Source of the DNA: an uncultured Austwickia sp.
GTDB lineage: Bacteria > Actinomycetota > Actinomycetes > Actinomycetales > Dermatophilaceae
Reading direction: 5' to 3'
DNA: 11,649 nucleotides
Assembly (NCBI GenBank): GCA_934678955.1
Contig: CAKUSI010000098.1
Coordinates: 1 to 11,649, forward strand
Shown here: positions 1 to 7,012 of the stretch, in pieces
How positions within the stretch are numbered: position 1 is the first letter of the stretch
How the letters are laid out: each line of letters begins with the position of its first letter
Position numbers and translations under genes: made by a program
Notes under the pieces: generated by a model
The model's input: only the letters and a program-made list of their open reading frames with translations
Told to the model about the DNA's origin: nothing
The model's database searches: none

Positions 1-1
1 C

Positions 2-766
2 TCTGTCGTGGACGCGGAGACCATCGGCGTCTATCACCTGGCCGCCGTGCTCAGCGGCGGCTCCGAGGACGACTTCGACCTGGCCATGGCCGTCAACGTC
101 GACGCGACGCGGTCCCTCCTCGAGGCCTGCCGCGCCGCCGGCTCGCGCCCCCGGTTCGTCTTCACCAGCTCGCTCGCGGTCTTCGGCGGCCCCATGCCCG
201 ACGTGGTCCCCGAGACGCTGGCCACCCAGCCCGAGTCGACGTACGGCGCCTTCAAGTCGATCGGCGAGTTGCTCGTCAACGAGTATTCCCGCAAGGGCTT
301 CGTCGACGCCCGCATCTGCCGGTTGCCCACCATCTCGGTGCGGCCCGGGCTGCCCAACTCGGCCGCCTCCTCCTTCGCCAGCGGCATCATCCGCGAGCCG
401 CTGAACGGCGTGCCGGCCCCCTGCCCGGTGCCCACCGACACCCGCATGTGGCTGAGCTCCCCGGACGCGGCCGTCGCCAACCTGGTCCGCGCGTTCGCCG
501 TGGACGGGCAGGCCATCGGCGGGTGGCGGGTCATGAACCTGCCGGGCATCACCGTCACCGTCGAGGAGATGCTCGCCAGCCTGGAGCGGGTCGGCGGCGC
601 GCAGGCCCGCGCCCTGGTCACCCTCGCCCCCGACCAGCGGATCATGGACATCGTCTGCTCCTGGCCCGGCGACTTCGAGGTCGCCCGGCCGCTCGCCCTC
701 GGCTTCATCCGCGACGAGACCTTCGACGACGTCGTCCGCCAGTACCGCGACGAGTTCGTCGCCTGA
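2..766 (+). CDS. denD: D-erythronate dehydrogenase-like NAD-dependent epimerase/dehydratase family protein (5' partial)
   Basis: The reading frame is already open at the left edge, so the true start lies outside. The family is about 320 residues long; roughly 70 are missing, including the N-terminal Rossmann glycine motif. The remaining part shows an extended SDR protein: HLAAVLSGGSEDDF, a TSSLAVFGG strand with the catalytic Ser, and the YxxxK pair in YGAFKSIGE about 80 residues into the visible part. The conserved stretch RLPTISVRPG followed by the region around MWLSSPDAAV is typical of DenD, which oxidises D-erythronate to 2-oxo-tetronate in the cytosol with NAD. This assignment comes from recall of the family. 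It is supported by the next genes, a GntP-type sugar-acid permease and an OtnC-type decarboxylase, which form the same pathway. The stop is 17 bp before the permease start, consistent with one operon. A related sugar-acid dehydrogenase of the same subfamily remains possible. Confidence 0.85.
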   Translation, partial: SVVDAETIGVYHLAAVLSGGSEDDFDLAMAVNVDATRSLLEACRAAGSRPRFVFTSSLAVFGGPMPDVVPETLATQPESTYGAFKSIGELLVNEYSRKGFVDARICRLPTISVRPGLPNSAASSFASGIIREPLNGVPAPCPVPTDTRMWLSSPDAAVANLVRAFAVDGQAIGGWRVMNLPGITVTVEEMLASLERVGGAQARALVTLAPDQRIMDIVCSWPGDFEVARPLALGFIRDETFDDVVRQYRDEFVA

Positions 767-783
767 CCCCCGGAGCACCCACC

Positions 784-2220
784 ATGTCCCCTGTCCTCAC
801 CGGCGTCCTCGTCGCCGCCGACGCCGCCCCCGCCCCCGAGGTCGGCCCCAGCGCGATCATCGGCCTGCTCGTCGCGATCGCGCTGCTCATCTTCCTGGTG
901 CTGCGCACCAAGGTGCACGCGCTCGTCGCCCTCATCGTCGCCGCGGCGATCGCCGGGCTCTCGGCCGGCATGGACCCGGCCGCGGCCATCAAGTCGATCA
1001 CCACGGGATTCGGCTCCACGCTGTCCACCATCGGCCTCGTCGTCGGCTTCGGCGTGATGATGGGCCGGATCCTGGAGGTCACGGGCGCGGCCGAGCGGCT
1101 GGCCCTGTCGATGATCCAGTGGCTCGGCACGAAGCGCGAGGAGTGGGCGCTGGCCGGCGCCGGCTACATCATCTCGATCCCGATCTTCGTAGACAGCGCG
1201 TTCGTCATCCTGAACCCGCTGGTCAAGGCCCTGAGCCGCAGCGCCAACCGCTCGGTGCTGACCCTGGGAATCGCCCTCGCCGGCGGCATGGTGCTCACCC
1301 ACCACGCCGTACCGCCCACGCCCGGCCCCCTCGGCGCCGCGGGCATCTACAACGTCGGCGTCGGCGACATGATCATCTGGGGTCTCGTCCTCACGCTCCC
1401 GGCGCTGGTCACCGTGACCCTCTACGCCCGCGCGATGGGCCCGCGCATCGAGGCGATGATCGCGGCTGACACCGGCGACCCCCTCCCTGTCGACGAGGCC
1501 TTCGCGGAGTTCTCGGCGATGGCGGCCGAGCGCGGCAAGGAGCTGCCCTCCCTGTTCATCTCGATGCTGCCGATCGTCGGCCCGATCCTGCTGATCTTCC
1601 TCAACACCGGCGTCAGCGCCCTGGCGGAGTCCAACCCCGACACGATCCCCACCTGGGTGGTCAACATCGCGGCCTTCGTCGGCAACCCGGTCATCGCGGT
1701 CGGGATCGGCGTCCTGCTGGCGGTCTACGGCCTGACCCAGGGCATGAACCGCCACGACACCATCGAGCAGATGGAGAAGGGCATCGACTCGGCCGGCATC
1801 ATCCTGCTGGTCACCGGCGCCGGCGGCGCCCTCGGCGCGGTGCTGCGCGACAGCGGCGTCGGCCAGTACATCGGCGAGTGGGTCTCGACCCTGCCGCTGC
1901 CGAGCGTCCTCATCCCGTTCTTCATCGCGACGATGGTGCGCCTGGTGCAGGGCAGCGGTACGGTCGCGATGATCACGTCCGCGTCGCTCTCGGCGCCGAT
2001 CCTGGCCCAGGTCCCGGACGTCAACATGGTGCTCGCGGCCCAGGCGGCCTGCCTCGGCGCGATGATCTTCAGCTACTTCAACGACAGCCTCTTCTGGGTC
2101 GTGAACCGGATGTTGGGCGTGAAGACCGTCAAGCACCAGCTGCTGACCTGGTCGGTCCCGACGACCGTCGCCTGGGTCACGTCGCTGGTGATGGTCCTGA
2201 TCGCGGATATCTTCGTATGA
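784..2220 (+). CDS. GntP-family gluconate/sugar-acid:H+ symporter (probable tetronate permease)
   Basis: A 478-residue polytopic membrane protein that should import a sugar acid across the cytoplasmic membrane with protons. ATG 784 is chosen because GGAG at 772-775 sits upstream at good spacing and the hydrophobic protein begins here; the in-frame extension upstream to 448 is arginine-rich and overlaps the dehydrogenase gene. After a short Ala/Pro-rich segment, about twelve or more hydrophobic segments follow. The GntP signature THHAVPPTPGPLGAAGI is at residues 172-188, and other family stretches include YIISIPIFVDSAFVILNPL (128-146) and the C-terminal FSYFNDSLFWVVNRMLG. Family members carry gluconate, fructuronate and similar acids. 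Being between a DenD-like and an OtnC-like gene suggests D-erythronate or D-threonate as substrate; that part is inference. The stop TGA at 2218-2220 is 20 bp before the next start, so co-expression is likely. Confidence 0.9.
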   Translation: MSPVLTGVLVAADAAPAPEVGPSAIIGLLVAIALLIFLVLRTKVHALVALIVAAAIAGLSAGMDPAAAIKSITTGFGSTLSTIGLVVGFGVMMGRILEVTGAAERLALSMIQWLGTKREEWALAGAGYIISIPIFVDSAFVILNPLVKALSRSANRSVLTLGIALAGGMVLTHHAVPPTPGPLGAAGIYNVGVGDMIIWGLVLTLPALVTVTLYARAMGPRIEAMIAADTGDPLPVDEAFAEFSAMAAERGKELPSLFISMLPIVGPILLIFLNTGVSALAESNPDTIPTWVVNIAAFVGNPVIAVGIGVLLAVYGLTQGMNRHDTIEQMEKGIDSAGIILLVTGAGGALGAVLRDSGVGQYIGEWVSTLPLPSVLIPFFIATMVRLVQGSGTVAMITSASLSAPILAQVPDVNMVLAAQAACLGAMIFSYFNDSLFWVVNRMLGVKTVKHQLLTWSVPTTVAWVTSLVMVLIADIFV

Positions 2221-2240
2221 GTCCGGAGGAAGGAACCGCC

Positions 2241-2861
2241 ATGGACCACCAGCAGGCCCGCGACGAGATCGTCGCGCTCGCCGCCAGCCTCTTCCAACGC
2301 GGTTTCTCGGTCGGCAGCGCCGGGAACATCACCGTGCGGGTGGACGGCGGGTTCCTCGCCACGCCGACGAACTCCTCCCTGGGGCGCCTGGACGCCGCCC
2401 GCCTCTCGCTGCTGGACGAGGACTGGAACCATCTCGACGGCGACAAGCCGACCAAGGAGGTGTTCCTGCACCAGGCGGTGTACGACGCCCGGCCGTCGGC
2501 GACAGCGATCGTGCACCTGCACTCCACGTACGTGACCGCGCTCAGCTGCCTGCCGTCCGGCGAGGGCCCGCTGATCCCCCCGTACACGCCGTACTTCGTG
2601 ATGCGCGCGGGCGAAGACGTGCCGGTCGTCCCGTACTTCCGGCCCGGGAGCGCCGACATGGTGCCGCAGATCCGGGACGCGGCGCGCCGCTCGCCGGCGT
2701 TCATCCTGGCCCACCACGGCAGCATCGTGGCCGCGTCCTCCCTGGTGAGCGCGGTCAACACGGCGGAGGAGATGGAGGAGTCGGCGCGCATCGCCTACCT
2801 GTTGCACGGGCGCGGAGCGTCGACCCTGACGGCCGAGCAGATGGCGGCGCTGCGCGGCTGA
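2241..2861 (+). CDS. otnC: 3-oxo-tetronate 4-phosphate decarboxylase-like class II aldolase/adducin family protein
   Basis: A 206-residue cytosolic class II aldolase-fold protein. In the tetronate pathway OtnC decarboxylates 3-oxo-tetronate 4-phosphate to dihydroxyacetone phosphate and CO2 using a divalent metal. Visible landmarks are GSAGNITVRV (25-34), the substrate-phosphate loop ATPTNSSLG (40-48), GDKPTKE with catalytic Glu73, the metal pair HLH at 92 and 94, and a third metal histidine at 159 in AHHG. The combination TPTNSSLG plus GDKPTKE is typical of the OtnC/YgbL branch rather than of fuculose-phosphate aldolases. ATG 2241 is preceded by a strong Shine-Dalgarno GGAGGAAGGA at 2225-2234, giving the normal family length. 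It is the third gene of the denD-permease-otnC run. The kinase (OtnK) and isomerase (OtnI) of the pathway are not in the window; they may be upstream of the left edge. Confidence 0.88.
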   Translation: MDHQQARDEIVALAASLFQRGFSVGSAGNITVRVDGGFLATPTNSSLGRLDAARLSLLDEDWNHLDGDKPTKEVFLHQAVYDARPSATAIVHLHSTYVTALSCLPSGEGPLIPPYTPYFVMRAGEDVPVVPYFRPGSADMVPQIRDAARRSPAFILAHHGSIVAASSLVSAVNTAEEMEESARIAYLLHGRGASTLTAEQMAALRG

Positions 2862-2930
2862 CCGCGATTCTCAGCGCCATCCCGCCGATGGGACCGACCG
2901 CACGGACGAGACCGATGGCATCGATGGGCG

Positions 2931-2972
2931 CGACGTCGCCGAGCGACTCTGGTGAGCAGCCCGGCGACGTCG
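2931..2972 (+). terminator. Large GC hairpin downstream of otnC, probable terminator
   Basis: Perfect 11-bp arms CGACGTCGCCG (2931-2941) and CGGCGACGTCG (2962-2972) enclose a 20-nt loop, 69 bp after the otnC stop. There is no U-tract, as is common for actinobacterial terminators. Each arm contains the self-palindrome CGACGTCG, so a pair of protein-binding sites is an alternative reading. Confidence 0.5.
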
Positions 2973-3098
2973 AGCTGGCCCCATCCGGTTCTGTGACCAC
3001 ATCCCGGTCGGCGATCCACCTCGCCTCAGTACGCTGATCCGTGACCGGCGCGGCCCTCCGACGCTCCCGGCCGGGCTGTGGAGAAAGGGAACCCGCAC

Positions 3099-3671
3099 GT
3101 GCTCACCGCCTGTTCGACGATCACCGTGATTCGGCATGCAGAGAAGCCGGCTGGCGGCACCCACCCGACGCCTCCGCACGGGGTCGATGCCGCCGGAGAG
3201 AAGCACCCGGATTCCCTCACCCCGCGCGGCTGGCAACGAGCGGGCGCCCTGGCCGTGATCCTCGGCACAAACCCGCCGGCACCGATGGTGCGCCCCACTG
3301 TGCTGATCTCACCTGATTACGGCGCGGCGACCCTCACGCACCGCACCTCCGAGACGATCCGGCCTTTGGCCGAAAAGCTGGGCGTCACGACGCAACACCC
3401 CCGCCCGACCGGACATGAGCACCACGTCGTCAAGCACGCGATCCTGCCCGCGGAGGGCCACGTCCTCGTGTGCTGGGAGCACCATCACATTCCCGACATC
3501 ATGGCCGAGTTGGCCCACCACCTGGGCATCGCCGAGCTGCCACCGATCGCCCGGACCTGGCCCGAGGCCGACTTCGATTCCGTCATCGTCGTCACCGTCG
3601 GAGAACCGTCGACGATGGTCGTGACCAGCCAGAATGCGCTGTCGGGCGACGCCCCCGTCACGAGTGCGTGA
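3099..3671 (+). CDS. Histidine phosphatase superfamily protein
   Basis: A 190-residue cytosolic protein with the superfamily's phosphohistidine motif near the N-terminus: ITVIRHAEKP, with Arg12 and nucleophile His13. Supporting features are SLTPRGWQRAGAL, the segment HRTSETIRPLAEKLG with a probable second phosphate-binding Arg82, and VLVCWEHHHIPDIM where His128 is the likely second catalytic histidine. The set IRHAEKP plus CWEHxxIP recalls a small bacterial phosphoglycerate-mutase-like subgroup whose substrate is generally unknown, so I give no specific reaction. GTG 3099 is preferred over the upstream GTG 3078 because AAAGGGA at 3084-3090 lies 8 nt before it and the first core strand starts directly after. 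It follows the otnC hairpin by about 126 bp and probably has its own promoter. No partner gene is obvious nearby. Confidence 0.82.
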   Translation: MLTACSTITVIRHAEKPAGGTHPTPPHGVDAAGEKHPDSLTPRGWQRAGALAVILGTNPPAPMVRPTVLISPDYGAATLTHRTSETIRPLAEKLGVTTQHPRPTGHEHHVVKHAILPAEGHVLVCWEHHHIPDIMAELAHHLGIAELPPIARTWPEADFDSVIVVTVGEPSTMVVTSQNALSGDAPVTSA

Positions 3672-3674
3672 GCG

Positions 3675-3689
3675 CGTCGCGGCGCGACG
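3675..3689 (+). terminator. Short GC hairpin just after the phosphatase gene
   Basis: CGTCGC (3675-3680) pairs with GCGACG (3684-3689) around a 3-nt loop, starting 4 nt after the TGA stop. No U-tract follows. It is a probable terminator or mRNA 3'-end stabiliser and is the first of three hairpins in this intergenic region. Confidence 0.45.
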
Positions 3690-3725
3690 GATCCCGATCT
3701 AGTCCCACGACGCCCCTGGCGCACC

Positions 3726-3748
3726 GACCCGCGGGACGCCGCGGGGTC
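3726..3748 (+). terminator. GC-rich hairpin, second in the intergenic region
   Basis: GACCCGCGG (3726-3734) pairs with CCGCGGGGTC (3739-3748), with one bulged G and a 4-nt loop. It lies 55 bp after the phosphatase stop, again without a clear U-tract. Confidence 0.4.
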
Positions 3749-3763
3749 CCCGTACCGTCCCTC

Positions 3764-3789
3764 GTGGCGACGGCCCCCGGCGTCGCCAC
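3764..3789. repeat. 9-bp inverted repeat upstream of the TSUP gene
   Basis: Perfect arms GTGGCGACG (3764-3772) and CGTCGCCAC (3781-3789) flank an 8-nt C/G loop. It is the third consecutive hairpin between 3675 and 3789, 59 bp before the next start. It could end readthrough from the phosphatase gene or be an operator for the transporter gene; the sequence alone does not decide. Confidence 0.4.
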
Positions 3790-3835
3790 CACCTCCCCCG
3801 CCACGCGAGCAGCAACCCCGCCCGCTGGCCGCCGG

Positions 3836-3841
3836 TAGTGT
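3836..3841 (+). promoter_or_regulatory. Candidate -10 box of a leaderless promoter for the TSUP gene
   Basis: TAGTGT fits the actinobacterial TAnnnT -10 pattern and ends 6 nt before GTG 3848, so transcription could begin at the start codon. No Shine-Dalgarno is seen before that GTG, which fits. A matching -35 element is not evident, so this stays tentative. Confidence 0.35.
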
Positions 3842-3847
3842 CACGGG

Positions 3848-4651
3848 GTGAACCGTCCCCCGTCGCCAGCGGCCGGCAACTGGCTGGCGGCGGCCGCCGC
3901 CGGGGCAGCCGTCGGCCTCCTCGGCGGACTCATCGGCCTGGGGGGCGCCGAGTTCCGCCTCCCGCTGCTGATCGGCGTCTTCGCCTTCGCCGCTCTGCAC
4001 GCCGTCATCCTCAACAAGGCCATGAGCCTGATCGTGGTCGCCACCGCCCTCCCGGCGCGGCTCCTGTCCATGCCCGTCTCGGCGATCACCGACCACTGGG
4101 GCGTGATCGTCAACCTGCTCGCGGGCAGCCTCATCGGTGCCTACCTGGGCGCAACGTGGGCGACCAGGATGGCCAGCCGGACCCTCTACCGCGTGCTGGC
4201 CGCCCTCCTGGTCCTGATGGCCGCCGCCCTGGCGGCCGACCATGTCGCCGTGCTGCACCCGGTGGTCCTCCCTGAGCTCGCCCAGCTTGTCGCCGGCGTG
4301 CTGGCCGGCATCGGCATCGGCATCGTCGCCGCGCTCATGGGCGTCGCCGGAGGCGAGCTGCTCATCCCGACGATCGTGGTGCTGTTCGGGATCGACATCA
4401 AGACCGCCGGCAGCCTGTCCCTAGCCGTGTCGCTGCCCACGATGCTCGTCGCGTTTGCCCGGTACAGCCAGGATCGATCCTTCGGCGTCCTGGCGGCGAA
4501 CAAGACCTTCGTGCTCGCGATGGCCGCGGGTTCGGTCCTTGGCACCCTGGCCGGCGGCGCGCTACTGGGGGTAATTCCGGAGGGCGTGCTCATCCCTCTC
4601 CTCGCCGTCCTGCTGCTCGCGTCGTCGGTCAAGGTCTGGCACCACCAGTAG
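3848..4651 (+). CDS. TSUP-family (TauE/SafE-like) sulfite/organosulfur exporter
   Basis: A 267-residue membrane protein with about eight hydrophobic segments in two homologous halves, the layout of the TSUP family that moves sulfite, sulfoacetate and related anions. The two repeat motifs are LLGGLIGLGGAEFRLPLL (24-41) and ALMGVAGGELLIPTIV (162-177), each at the start of a half. The first half carries GGAEFRLP instead of the more usual GGGFLLVP, a variant I recall from some actinobacterial and proteobacterial members. GTG 3848 is the first start codon after an in-frame TAG at 3836-3838, so the N-terminus is well fixed. The gene ends about 86 bp before an AspT-type exchanger on the same strand; co-expression is possible, but a hairpin lies between them. 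Substrate is not determinable from sequence. Confidence 0.88.
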   Translation: MNRPPSPAAGNWLAAAAAGAAVGLLGGLIGLGGAEFRLPLLIGVFAFAALHAVILNKAMSLIVVATALPARLLSMPVSAITDHWGVIVNLLAGSLIGAYLGATWATRMASRTLYRVLAALLVLMAAALAADHVAVLHPVVLPELAQLVAGVLAGIGIGIVAALMGVAGGELLIPTIVVLFGIDIKTAGSLSLAVSLPTMLVAFARYSQDRSFGVLAANKTFVLAMAAGSVLGTLAGGALLGVIPEGVLIPLLAVLLLASSVKVWHHQ

Positions 4652-4670
4652 CGCGCTCGCTCGGGCCCTC

Positions 4671-4694
4671 ACCGGACAGGGTGTGTCCATCGGT
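4671..4694 (+). terminator. Hairpin between the TSUP and AspT-type transporter genes
   Basis: ACCGGACA (4671-4678) pairs with TGTCC (4684-4688) and then CGGT (4691-4694) with a 2-nt bulge and a 5-nt loop, followed by TTTA. It may terminate the TSUP transcript or be an operator for the next gene. Confidence 0.35.
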
Positions 4695-4737
4695 TTAGGT
4701 GGTCAGCGGATCGATTCGGCACCATGGGGCCGTGACC

Positions 4738-6321
4738 ATGACCGGTGTGTTCGCGTATCTGGCCACCAGCCCGGAGTTGCTGCTGTTCCTCGTGGTGGGA
4801 GTCGGCGCCCTGCTGGGCCACTTCTCCATCAGGGGCGTGTCGCTCGGGCCGGCGGCCGTGCTCTTCGTCGGGATCGGCCTCGCCGCCTGGGCGACATCCA
4901 TGAACCAGCCGTTGGAGATCCCCGCCGTCATCGGCCACGTCGGCCTGGCGCTCTTCACCTTCAGCGTGGGCGTCTCCTCGGGGGCCAACTTCTTCCACAC
5001 GATGCGGAACTCGGCGAAAGCCGTGGTGCCGGTCATCGTCGCGATCGTGGCCGCCGCGGGGGTCGCCTTTGCTCTGGGGCCGGTGTTCGGCCTCAACTCC
5101 GCGGAAGTGGCAGGCACCTTCGCGGGGGCGGTCACGAACACCCCGGCGCTGGCGGCCGCCGGAAACTCCGCGGAAACCGGGGTCGGCTACTCGGTCGCCT
5201 ATCTCTTCGGCGTCGTCGGCATGCTGGGCATGACGATGTTCGCCCTCTACAAAGGGCGCGACGATCTGGACGCGCCCTCGCCGCTCACCCAGGCTGACAT
5301 CCGGATCGTGAAGCTGCCGTTGACCACCGTGCACGACTTCGAGAGTGACTACGACAACCAGATCCACGTCACGCGGGTGCGCAGGACCGAGGATGGTCCC
5401 GTCGAACTCGCCACCGCACGCCTCCTGCTGGAGCCCGGCCAGGTGATCACAGTGGTCGGCGTCTCGGAGCTGATCGATCGGGTCAGCGACGACGTCGGGC
5501 ACAGGTCGTCACATCACCTGACCGAGAACCGGCGGGACCTGGACAGCCGCCGCATCACGGTCTCTTCCGGCGAACTCGTCGGGCGCCCGTTGCGAGACCT
5601 CGAGCTGGAGGAGCGGTTCCAGGCCACCATCTCGCGGGTCCGCCGGGCGGACGTGGATCTCGTGGCCCAGCCGGGCATGCTGCTCCAGTTGGGCGATCGC
5701 GTGCGTGTCGTCGCCCCGGCGCCGTTGATCCCGAAGATCAGCGAGTACTTCGGCGATTCGAGCCGAGGGCTGACGGCCGTCAACCCGATTGCCTTGGGCC
5801 TGGGCATGGCGGTGGGGATCCTGCTGGGATCGGTGCCGCTGCCGCTACCCGGCGGCGCCACCTTCGTCCTGGGCATGGCCTTGGGCGCTTTGCTGGTCGG
5901 GCTCATCATGGGGCGGCTGGTGCGCGTCGGCTCCATGAGCATCTCGCTGCCGTTCACGACCACCACGGTGATCGCGGAGGTGGGACTGCTGCTGTTCCTC
6001 GCCCAGGCCGGGGTCCGCTCGGGCGGGATGATCCTGACCGCGTTCTCGTCGGGCCAGTGGCTCGGCATGCTGGCCCTGGGCGTCTCCATCACCGTGACCA
6101 TCGGCGGAGTCGTCTTCGCCATCGAACGGTACGTCATGTCGATGGGGGGTACGCGGCTCGCGGGGGTCGTCGCCGGTACGCAGACGCAGCCGGCGCTGCT
6201 CGCGTACGCCAACCAAGTGACCAACCACGACTTCCGCGTCAACGAGGGCTACAGCATGGCGTACCCCTTCGCCATGATCACCAAGATCGTCGCGGCAAGC
6301 GTGCTAGCCATCCTCGTGTAG
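4738..6321 (+). CDS. AspT/YidE-type putative transporter (AAEX family) with two RCK_C domains
   Basis: A 527-residue protein built as two membrane halves separated by a soluble middle. The first half (about 1-172) has the signature GAVTNTPALAAA at 130-141 and the second (about 345-527) repeats it as GTQTQPALLAYAN at 480-492, the duplicated motif of aspartate:alanine-exchanger family proteins. Two TrkA-C/RCK_C modules occupy about 183-255 (IRIVKLPLTT to TVVGVSELID) and 268-338 (LDSRRITVSS to RVRVVAPAPL); in this family they are cytosolic and probably regulatory. The substrate of this member is unknown; AspT itself exchanges aspartate for alanine. ATG 4738 has GGGG at 4726-4729 with 8-nt spacing; GTG 4732 and GTG 4699 are in-frame alternatives. 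The protein reads intact through to TAG 6319-6321. Confidence 0.88.
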   Translation: MTGVFAYLATSPELLLFLVVGVGALLGHFSIRGVSLGPAAVLFVGIGLAAWATSMNQPLEIPAVIGHVGLALFTFSVGVSSGANFFHTMRNSAKAVVPVIVAIVAAAGVAFALGPVFGLNSAEVAGTFAGAVTNTPALAAAGNSAETGVGYSVAYLFGVVGMLGMTMFALYKGRDDLDAPSPLTQADIRIVKLPLTTVHDFESDYDNQIHVTRVRRTEDGPVELATARLLLEPGQVITVVGVSELIDRVSDDVGHRSSHHLTENRRDLDSRRITVSSGELVGRPLRDLELEERFQATISRVRRADVDLVAQPGMLLQLGDRVRVVAPAPLIPKISEYFGDSSRGLTAVNPIALGLGMAVGILLGSVPLPLPGGATFVLGMALGALLVGLIMGRLVRVGSMSISLPFTTTTVIAEVGLLLFLAQAGVRSGGMILTAFSSGQWLGMLALGVSITVTIGGVVFAIERYVMSMGGTRLAGVVAGTQTQPALLAYANQVTNHDFRVNEGYSMAYPFAMITKIVAASVLAILV

Positions 6322-6347
6322 CGCTGTCCCGAGCTGCCTCGGGGCGC
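6321..6347 (+). terminator. Hairpin terminator starting at the stop codon of the exchanger gene
   Basis: CCCGAG (6328-6333) and CTCGGG (6338-6343) pair around CTGC, and the stem extends through GCGC on each side with a 3-nt bulge. It sits between convergent genes (exchanger and mazF on the minus strand) and could serve both. The rest of 6348-6457 shows no clear feature. Confidence 0.55.
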
Positions 6348-6457
6348 CTTCTCCGCTTAGGTTCTCCACTCAGGCCATGACCCTTACCCCACGACCCGTG
6401 ATCTCCCGCAGTTCGTTGCCGTAGGAGCGCCGAGTGGCGACGGAGCCTGTGTGCCGT

Positions 6458-6796
6458 CTACAGATCCAATAGCAGCGCGAGCGTTTCGCGAACCTCGCCG
6501 AGCACCTCCGTGCCGACGTTGCCGGTGCGCCGCTGGATCCGGGTCGTGGCCACGGACCGCACGTGTTGGCACTGCGCCGATGATCGTGCCTCTAGGCCAT
6601 TGAACTCATCGGGGTCGATGACCACTTCGGTGCCGCTCTGGCGGATCGTCCGGGTCAGCGGAACGACCTGAACGACATTCGGCCCACCCCTGAGGACGCG
6701 CGCTGCCGTCACCACGACGGCGAGACGACGCAGGCCGGCCTCGCTGCCGGTAGGAGCTCCGAGGTCGAGTTCGACGACGTCACCCGGCGTCTGCAT
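6458..6796 (-). CDS. mazF: MazF/PemK-family endoribonuclease toxin (leftward module)
   Basis: A 112-residue protein with the compact MazF fold pattern. GDVVELDLGAPTGSE at 5-19 is the first beta hairpin, then RRLAVVV (23-29), VVQVVPLTRT (41-50), NGLEARSSAQCQHVRSV (66-82) and a C-terminal helix ending LALLLDL. MazF toxins cleave mRNA at short sequence motifs and are held inactive by the cognate antitoxin. The catalytic Arg and Thr of the family probably correspond to Arg23/24 and Thr48. The Pro that usually follows Arg in RRPVVV is Leu here, and His78 stands where many members have Asp or Gln, so activity or specificity may differ. ATG 6796 overlaps the antitoxin 3' end by 17 bp, implying translational coupling. 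The cleavage site cannot be predicted. Confidence 0.85.
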   Translation of the reverse strand: MQTPGDVVELDLGAPTGSEAGLRRLAVVVTAARVLRGGPNVVQVVPLTRTIRQSGTEVVIDPDEFNGLEARSSAQCQHVRSVATTRIQRRTGNVGTEVLGEVRETLALLLDL

Positions 6797-6977
6797 CGAG
6801 CCATGCCGTCTCTTCCTCGGTGAGCTCCGCCGCCAGGTCCCGCGCCATGCCGTCCTGACGAAGCGCCCGGATCGCCCGGCTCACCGTCTCATCGATCGTT
6901 TCGTGGCGTTCTGCCGCCAGTCGGGTCACCCTCGCGTGGGTGTCTCGGCTGATGCGGATCGTCGTCGTGTCGGCCAT
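6780..6977 (-). CDS. Ribbon-helix-helix antitoxin of the leftward mazEF module
   Basis: A 65-residue protein beginning MADTTTIRISRDTHARV, a typical ribbon-helix-helix DNA-binding arm and first helix, followed by a second helix (ETIDETVSRAIRALRQD) and an acidic tail (ELTEEETAWLDADAG) of the sort that wraps the toxin. It should neutralise the MazF encoded next to it and repress their shared promoter. The frame is open upstream to 7160, but ATG 6977 is chosen because the RHH domain begins there and a promoter -10 box lies directly before it; the longer version would add about 61 residues of unrelated sequence. There is no strong Shine-Dalgarno, in line with a leaderless start. RHH antitoxins of this size are too diverse to give a numbered MazE name. 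Confidence 0.85.
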   Translation of the reverse strand: MADTTTIRISRDTHARVTRLAAERHETIDETVSRAIRALRQDGMARDLAAELTEEETAWLDADAG

Positions 6978-6984
6978 GCCGCCC

Positions 6985-7012
6985 ATCGTACGCTTGTAGA
7001 TCGTTTCGTCTA
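6985..7012 (-). promoter_or_regulatory. Candidate leaderless promoter of the leftward antitoxin gene
   Basis: Read on the minus strand, TAGACG (7012-7007) matches four of six -35 positions and TACGAT (6990-6985) fits TAnnnT, with a 16-bp spacer. The -10 box ends 7 nt before ATG 6977, so the transcript probably starts at or next to the start codon. Confidence 0.55.

Noticed and set aside
8..10. GTG near the left edge as the start of the dehydrogenase
   Set aside because: The frame is open upstream of it, and the N-terminal Rossmann motif would be missing, so the gene is truncated by the window and not started here.
34..2136. A 700-codon open frame on the minus strand
   Set aside because: It lies antisense to the dehydrogenase and permease genes, and its product is a low-complexity run of Arg, Asp, His and Gly with no domain, the usual shadow in high-GC DNA.
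3030..3035. TACGCT as -10 box for the phosphatase gene
   Set aside because: It fits TAnnnT but no -35 is visible and it lies 63 bp from the chosen start, so it is not better than chance in this DNA.
4669..5502. A 277-codon open frame on the minus strand
   Set aside because: It is antisense to the AspT-type exchanger; its His/Arg/Asp-rich product is typical of shadows.
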